A stretch of 64,000 bases of DNA. Source: Notospermus geniculatus (taxonomy: Eukaryota; Nemertea; Pilidiophora; Heteronemertea; Lineidae). Position 1 is the stretch's first letter. The number at the start of each line of letters is the position of its first letter. Position numbers and translations under genes: made by a program. The notes beneath the pieces are model-generated. The model ran no database searches, was not told the DNA's origin, and saw nothing but the letters and a program-made list of their open reading frames with translations. The stretch lies in NCBI GenBank assembly GCA_002633025.1, contig NMRB01000333.1, positions 283,449 to 347,448 on the forward strand, written 5' to 3'. This document shows, one piece after another, positions 58,396 through 64,000 of the stretch.

Positions 58396-59040
58396 CACTT
58401 TCAGTGCACTCCATGGCTGTACCAACTGCCGGCAACTTTATCCTCCGGGATTCGTGGTGGAAAACGTAAACACGCTGCAGGAAGCAAAAGGAATGTTTAT
58501 CAAAGGATTTTTTTTAGTTTATGGTACAGGTACCTAGCTACTTGTTGCTGTTGCCACACAGCCACTTCCAGTAATTGCGTTGATTTTGGTATTTTCAAAA
58601 ATGGTTTAAATGTATTTAATGGTAGGGTAAGATCTTGAGGCCTCTTGAAACGTTTTTGACATCGTTAGAACCAAAACAGCTCGGAAACGATTGCAACTAA
58701 TTCAGCTGAAATACAAAGCNGTGCCCCCCCCCCGCCCGCCGCCGCCCTACTTTTCGGACATCTATATAATAATGATGGAAGTCGGCTCAATAAAGTCACA
58801 CTTTAGAAGCTTTGTTTTGCCTCGAAATTCGGCATGGAAATACAGGACACCATATCCTGATGCAACGGGTGGTAAATAGTTTGCGAAGAGGACTTAGTTC
58901 TGGTAGCAATTTTACTTTTTTTTAGCAGTGTTGTTCGATTGCTTTCTAAATTCTCCCTAATGCACACTGTTGGTTGCACATATTCCACCAGGGCCGGGCA
59001 TTCCATCCTCGGTTGAATCACAATCGCCGGTCACCACGGG
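58396..59040. other. Partly duplicated, partly private stretch; no gene seen
   Basis: 58396-58719 matches copy A (45053-45375). After the N at 58720 and a C-run, the sequence to about 59040 has no counterpart in copy A. The open frame at 58363-58638 is not conserved in copy A and is not supported. Confidence 0.4.
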
Positions 59041-59521
59041 TACTTGCTAGTGTATTTTATTACTCCTGTCATGAAATGCAGGAGGGCGTCTCCATGAACT
59101 TATTAGAATTTATCGATGAGCCGTTTTCCATCGCTTAAATGCATTTGGCGCGTTTTATAGTCATTGCTTCAGAGAAACAAAACCAAGGCTGCCGTCAGCA
59201 GCGTATGCAGTATTGTAATGATACTGATTGAGTATAGGCTCTTGGTAATCAACTAAAAGTGGAGGAAGTTGTTGCGTTTTGTTCCAGTTGATATCTTCAG
59301 TTCATATTTCGAAACCTTTTAAAGGTATATTTTAATAGCTTTTTCGCAATGCACGCTCCACGGCGCGAATAAATTAATGGTTTCTAGTTGGATGTGATGT
59401 TGTAATTACGCAGACTGGGAGTTGATACGAACGCGTACAGAAGGTACAAAATACGTTGGACACGTTTATCTAATAAAAGTGGGAACATTACAAGGGACTG
59501 GATGTGCTAAACTGGTAAATC

Positions 59522-59618
59522 ATGAAATTCCGTGAGTTGATTCTCGTTTATGTATTTTGGATCGCGGATGGAGCGTTTGCATTTAAGGAAAGTGACTGGA
59601 CAATGAAGGGCACTAACG
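59522..59618 (+). CDS. Signal-peptide exon of a second PAN-gene copy (partial)
   Basis: ATG at 59522 opens MKFRELILVYVFWIADGAFA followed by FKESDWTMKGTN, nearly identical to exon 1 of copy A. It ends with the same donor GTAAGTACG in phase 1 at 59619. The one indel relative to copy A is GGCCTA versus TTT, which keeps the frame. Promoter and TATA-like phrase are conserved. No PAN exon is seen in the remaining 4.4 kb, although in copy A it lies only 1.85 kb downstream. The gene may continue beyond the window, or may be a promoter-plus-exon fragment. The strong conservation of signal peptide and donor argues that it was functional at least recently. Confidence 0.6.
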
Positions 59619-59998
59619 GTAAGTACGCATTTCTCCATCAACCGGGCTTGGGAACGGAGAGGCTGGCCGTGCACTGCCCTTGGGGTCTTCGGTCGTTTAC
59701 CGGTGCTTCATTCGCCGGCGTCGCCGGCAAATACCAAATTATTTTTGACTCCTACGGTCATGGCTGTGCCACAGACCCCCGGACTATCATAAAGAATGAC
59801 CCTAGGGAAAACGGTCCGTTACATTTTTCTTTGCATATTTAGAAGACTCGGACATTTTTTCCCCGCAAGACATCTGTCACTTCGGGCCCAGGGGACAACA
59901 GTCACAACACCTTGTACACCGGCATGCGCCATGACTACTTAGACGTTAAAAAAGACGTCCATTACTACACGCCCCTTCTAAACGCCTATTTTCGCAGG
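59619..59998 (+). other. Unrecognised coding-like stretch downstream of the copy-B exon
   Basis: The frame of exon 1 stays open past its donor to a TAG at 59840-59842, and the same frame then stays open to 60430. The stretch up to 59998 is richer in G/C at third positions than its surroundings. Phrases such as FDSYGHGCATDPRTIIKNDP and DYLDVKKDVHYYTPLLNAYF look protein-like, but I recognise no family. It could be a decayed gene fragment brought in next to the duplication. Confidence 0.3.
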
Positions 59999-60190
59999 CC
60001 CGTAGCTAGCATAGTGACGGGGGGGGGGCAAATGCAAAACTCGCATCCCAGAGCTTCTAATTTTCAATTTTTTTTGGGGGGGGGGAGGTCCCCCAGGGCC
60101 CTGCAAAGCCGGCCCCTTCGGCGCAGGAAGGCGAAGCCCACGTTCTTGGAGCTGCTTAAAATTCCCCCGGCGAAAAAAGCTAGCTACGGT
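59999..60190. mobile_element. Small TIR element (CCCGTAGCTAGC ends) with G-runs
   Basis: CCCGTAGCTAGC at the left is matched by AGCTAGCTACGG at the right. Two G-runs (60019-60028, 60075-60085) lie inside. The A/G-rich patch resembles the GC-rich part of the element at 19739-20651 (GGTCCCCCAG / GGCCCCCCAG). Confidence 0.55.
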
Positions 60191-60278
60191 CCTGTTTCGG
60201 CAGTCTTTTCAATCGCCCATTACTCTCTCTTTAAGAATACCCGATTTATTGTAAAGATACAGCAATCTACGCCTAATA

Positions 60279-60735
60279 GGCCCCTTTCGAAAGTCGGCCA
60301 TTTCGGCGCCGAGGGTAAAACCAAATGGGAAAATGCATTAAATTATGCCAGAAATTGCAGAAGTAACTGTCAGAAACGCTTGAAATTTGGCAGACATGTT
60401 ATGAGGGCCAATTCATTTAGAAATGTGTGAAAAAAATTGGGTGTCATCGGTCAATTTTTGAAGATTTCTGCATTTTTCTTCAACTGAACAATAGAAGGTT
60501 TAAAGTGTCTATTAATCCACCTATTGTTCAGGTGTAGAAAATCACTAAGTTCTCGAACATTTTACCAATGACACCCAATTTTTTTCTCACACTTCTCAAT
60601 GGTTTGGCCATCACGACATTTCTGCCGAATTTCAAGCTTTTCTGGCAGTTTTTCTGCAATTTCTGGCAAAACTTAATGCATTTTCCCATTTGTTTTTACC
60701 CTCAGCGCCGAAATGGCTGACTTTCGAAAGCGGCC
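60279..60735. mobile_element. 457-bp palindromic element at TA with GG...CC ends
   Basis: The left end GGCCCCTTTCGAAAGTCGGC pairs with the right end, GACTTTCGAAAGCGGCC. The arms continue for over 100 bases (AAATGGGAAAATGCATTAA on each strand) around an inner pair CCTATTGTTCAG/CTGAACAATAG. TA flanks both sides (60277-60278, 60736-60737). A second member starts at 62306. No transposase is present. Confidence 0.85.
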
Positions 60736-60890
60736 TATTACTACGGCTGGATAGGATGAACATACAGGGTCGTTTGCTTCAAAGCAAATGCCCCAAATTA
60801 AACAATTTAGCAGTGGTATAGTGCCTAAGCGATGGTCATAATTGAGTTTGCCAGAAATGCAGGGTAACCTAACTAACCCAGTGTAATAGG

Positions 60891-62092
60891 GAGTTTTCGC
60901 AAAGCCCCCGAACGCGAACACCAAACCCACTAGGCTTTTTTCACTGTGAGCATTCTCTATTGTCAAAGTCATGGAACACAAAGGATCAGCATACCCTATG
61001 AATAGAGTGGCGCTGACTGTGAAAAAAAACCATTGTTCGATCCCAGGACATGAATCTTACTAATTATCTTATAATTTTCTTAATAAGTATCTTAGCTATT
61101 TCTTAGTAAGATCTTAGTAAGAAAAATCTTAGTAAGATTATTCTTGTAAGATTCTTACAAGAAAAATCTTACCAAGATTTTTCTTGTAAGAATCTTACAA
61201 GAAAAATCTTACTAAGATTTTCCTTACTAAGATTTTTCTTACTAATATCTTAGTCAGAAAAATCTTACTAAGATTTATCTTGTAAGAATCTTATAAGAAA
61301 ACCCTTAGTAAGATTTTTCCTGCTAAGATATTAGTAGGAAAAATCTTGCTAAGATTTTAGTCAAGAAAAATCTTACTAATATCTTAATAAGAATAATACT
61401 ACTAAGAAAGTTTAGTAACAAGATGATGTGATGCTTGTAAGGGCACACGCTCACTTTTCCACTGTGTATGGCGATCTGTTGCGATCCGCACTCTTCCTGA
61501 GAATCCGTGGGAGAAGGTATTCCCCAACTCATAACGTCATCAGATTTGCATTTGCTGATAATAAAAATGAAATGTTAACACTGGACATTCAGTGAAAAAT
61601 CAGAAGATTGAAGATTTTTTTTTCATTTACTGTATTAAATCAAGTGATTATTCAAGGGTGTGCAGTGGTATTGGATTCCTTGTTTGTTCAGTCGTTTCAT
61701 GGACTGGATTCCTACTGGTGTGATAGAATCTAATNATTGGTAAGAAAAATCTTACTAAGAGATTTCTTATAAGATTCTTACAAGATAAATCTTAGTAAGA
61801 TTTTTCTGACTAAGATATTAGTAAGAAAAATCTTACTAAGAAACAGTATCTAAGATTTTTCTTACTACGATATTGGTAAGAAAAATCTTAGTAAGATTTT
61901 TCTTGTAAGAATCTTATAAGAAAAGTCTTAGTAAGATTTTTCTTACTAAGATCTTACTAAGAAATAGCCAAGATACTTACTAAGAAAATTATAAGATTAT
62001 TAGTAAGATTCATGTCCTGGGATGCCACGAAGAGAGCGCCGAACAAAAGGATTGACGTACGCGTTGGCGTTTCGGGGGCTTTGCGAAAACTC
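60891..62092. mobile_element. 1.2-kb TIR element with a palindromic CTTACTAAG array
   Basis: The ends are GAGTTTTCGCAAAGCCCCCG and CGGGGGCTTTGCGAAAACTC. A second inverted segment begins CAGGACATGAATCTTACTAA (61046 and, reversed, near 62015). The core is two blocks (about 61060-61420 and 61740-61995) made of ATCTTACTAAGATTTTTCTT-type palindromes. The N at 61735 lies in the core. No coding frame. Confidence 0.85.
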
Positions 62093-62177
62093 TATAATAT
62101 TTTTCATTGTCCCCGTTTGCAAATTTTTCATTGTCCCCGTTTGCAAATGCCTCCCAAAACAATTGACGGAGTAAGCC

Positions 62178-62902
62178 AGGTGTGACAGGAATCAGCGTCC
62201 TAGGAATGCTGATCCGCCAAATAGCCTGCTATTGTAAGGGTATACATTGTATTCGAATGGCCATGGTCTCTATAGCGACACATTCTAATCCCTCGCTGAA
62301 CAATAGGCCCCTTTCGAAAGTCGGCCATTTCGGCGCCGAGGGACAAAACAAATGGGAAAATGCATTAAGTTTTGCCAGAAATTGCAGAAATAACTGTCAG
62401 AAACGCTTGAAATTTGGCAGAAATGCGGTGATTGTCAAACCATTGAGAACTGTGAGAAAAAAATGGGTGTCATCGATAAATTTTTGGAGAAATTGGTGAT
62501 TTTCTACACCTGAACAATAGGTGGATTAACAGACACTTTAAACCTTCTATTGTTCAGTTGAAGAAAAATGCAGAAATCTTCAAAAATCGATGACACACAA
62601 TGTTTTTCACACGTTTCTCAATGAATTGGCCCTCATCACATGTCTGCCAAATTTCAAGCGTTTCAGTTATTTCTGCAAATTCTGGCAAAACTTAATGCAT
62701 TTTCCCATTTGTTTTGACCCTCGACATTACAATAGATTGACGGAATAAGCGGCGACTTGACAATGAGCGACACATAGAGAAACAGCGAGTCCGTTTCCTA
62801 GTGTGTTCCGAACAATGTGAATCACACAGAAAAACGGCCACACTGAAAAACGTTACACTGGACTTGGATTCCAGAGGGACTTGCATTACTTTCACACCGG
62901 CG
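62178..62902. mobile_element. Mosaic of three nested or broken elements
   Basis: 62178-62305 is the left part of a GGTGTAACAGGAATC-family element. At its TA (62304-62305) a GGCCCC palindromic element begins (62306-62723; right end missing). 62724-62860 is most of a GGTGTAAMGTTTTTCAG-family element. 62861-62902 is the right end of the first element (TTGGATTCCAGAGGGACTTG...TTTCACACC). Confidence 0.75.
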
Positions 62903-63100
62903 TGACAAAGAGGAGGCACTCACAAGCGTGTTTCTTTATGAAAATCCGCCACACAATAAAGCGGGCACTGGCATACGGAAGGCATTCTCATTCATTAAAG
63001 CTGACAGGTCAGATACATGTATACTCTCCGACTTGCATGCAAAAATTTTTACGCTCAACTTCGGCAGACCACGAGGCTGCCGAAGTCAACCGTTCGGTAA

Positions 63101-63376
63101 TGTACACCAGTCTACACCATCACGGTAATGCGTGACTGTACATTCGCCTGTACAAAATGTAGGGCCCAATTTTCAAAAACTTTTAACTTCTTTAAAAAAC
63201 TTTTAATTGAAAAAATCGGCCATATTCATGTTCAACACACATAGCTCGATATATCCAGGAAGAATTTTGAGTTTTTTTTCGATGCTGAATTTGTACACAA
63301 TTCTGGAAAAAATGTATGTCGATGTGGTCTCACAGTACAGAATCACGGTATACCGTGATGGTGTAGACAGTACACT
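63101..63376. repeat. Inverted repeat, GTCTACACCATCACGGTA arms
   Basis: TGTACACCAGTCTACACCAT and CACGGTA pair with TACCGTGATGGTGTAGACAG and TACA. The interior is AT-rich and partly self-complementary. Confidence 0.65.
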
Positions 63377-64000
63377 AAGCTTCCTACCTTGAAACACCCA
63401 TTACACCCTGCGCATATACCAACACGTCATTTCACTCGCCTGATAACCGGAAGTGAGGATCGAGGGCTCTGCATCGACAGAGATGGGCTCCAAATATACA
63501 GTGTACGTATCCAAAGAAATGGCATGCAAACTGCGTCAAAAATGCAGGACGTCCAAACGAAAACTAATTCCGACTGCCGCTGGTAGGACGTAACATGGCA
63601 ATTCGAGAACAAAAAATACAAATCGGCGATTTGTCCACAAAACAAATATCAGCTCCCGTCTTGATACTGGCGGGTCCAACCACGCCCGTTCCTACGCCTC
63701 TACTCTGAAGGCCATGAATTCATGCACGCAGGCCTATGTACTGATTGGCCTCGCCCAAATTTGTAATCGCGTGACACTGTGGAGAACAGAAAGGGGATAT
63801 TAGGAGTTCTGTTATTCAAAGGAGATAGGCCTGTAAACCATGCTGCCAAGCCATTCATTCAATGACAATGGACTAGACAATAGGCCTGAATAATGGCTGT
63901 TGCGCTTTTGGGCTTTTGGACAACCATGCTCCTTACATTCCTCACGTAAGGTGACCCACTGGTAGGCCTAGGTGTCTGTGGCATTGCGTCTGACTTGGGC
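63377..64000. other. Right edge of the window, nothing convincing seen
   Basis: Short overlapping frames without support. One TAGGCCTA octamer at about 63962, and near variants TAGGCCTG at 63826 and 63881. Confidence 0.4.

Larger units (their letters stand above)
53187..59668. repeat. Segmental duplication, copy B
   Basis: Collinear with copy A (38829-46920). The spacing offset between copies changes from about 14.36 kb at the left to 12.76 kb at the right, because copy A holds more private insertions. Copy B keeps empty sites for copy A's elements at 55980 (TA) and 58161 (TTAA), and has its own insertions at 53975-54336 and 56828-57061. Confidence 0.9.

Noticed and set aside
58363-58638. 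91-residue Cys-rich frame in copy B
   Set aside because: The corresponding region of copy A (about 45030-45290) does not preserve the frame.
59912-60430. 172-residue frame
   Set aside because: The second half runs through two mobile elements (59999-60190 and 60279-60735); only the first 29 or so residues might be relevant and they match no family.
1-64000. TAGGCCTA as a transcription-factor or methylation site
   Set aside because: The octamers lie mostly in repeats and unassigned DNA without relation to the genes, and five cases are insertions relative to a sister copy; the scar explanation fits better, though function cannot be excluded.

Overview
This is animal nuclear DNA: spliced genes with GT-AG introns, long AT-rich gene-poor stretches, tRNA-derived SINE pieces and very many short inverted-repeat DNA elements. 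The two gene families I recognise (a Bhlhe22/23-type bHLH factor and CNBP) occur across bilaterians. The great excess of the octamers TAGGCCTA and TACATGTA, the GTATTCATAAAACTACTTAAG palindromes and the repeat style suggest a marine invertebrate deuterostome (echinoderm, hemichordate or amphioxus). The species is an inference and I would not name it. Six single N characters (4805, 15803, 23848, 46140, 58720, 61735) mark assembly joins.

Layout. 1-10.8 kb: one intronless bHLH gene on the minus strand (2547-3245), then about 7.5 kb without recognisable genes apart from a pair of CRE-like sites near 6.35 kb. 10.8-18.4 kb: a tandem array, a short palindrome, a polypyrimidine tract and a 0.5-kb direct duplication joined through an N. 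18.6-23.6 kb: a complete CNBP gene on the plus strand, with six CCHC knuckles, one per coding exon, and all coding introns in phase 1. Intron 1 carries two inverted-repeat elements. 23.9-38.7 kb: a mosaic of foldback elements, MITE-like families, one SINE and a 5-copy minisatellite, without a supportable gene. 38.8-46.9 kb and 53.2-59.7 kb: two copies (A and B) of a segmental duplication. Each ends with the promoter and signal-peptide exon of a secreted-protein gene. Copy A is followed by a PAN/apple exon at 48.7 kb; copy B shows no such exon before the window ends. 59.9-64 kb: more foldback elements.

The most informative signal is mobile-element history. Aligning copy A with copy B, and arms or units of repeats with each other, shows filled and empty sites for several TIR elements (TTAA-, TA- and TWA-flanked). 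It also shows tiny insertions at TA dinucleotides: TA becomes TAGGCCTA in five comparisons, TACATGTA in one clean comparison and TACTGTA in one. These look like excision scars of TA-targeting (Tc1/mariner-like) transposons. The window holds a palindromic element with GG...CC ends at TA (60279-60735) and another with CA...TG ends at TA (41816-42807); two-base footprints from these would be exactly TAGGCCTA and TACATGTA. This gives a testable explanation for the octamer that litters the window (29 exact copies by my count, about one expected by chance).

All alignments were done by eye. Element boundaries are good to a few bases where a TSD or empty site is given, and approximate elsewhere.
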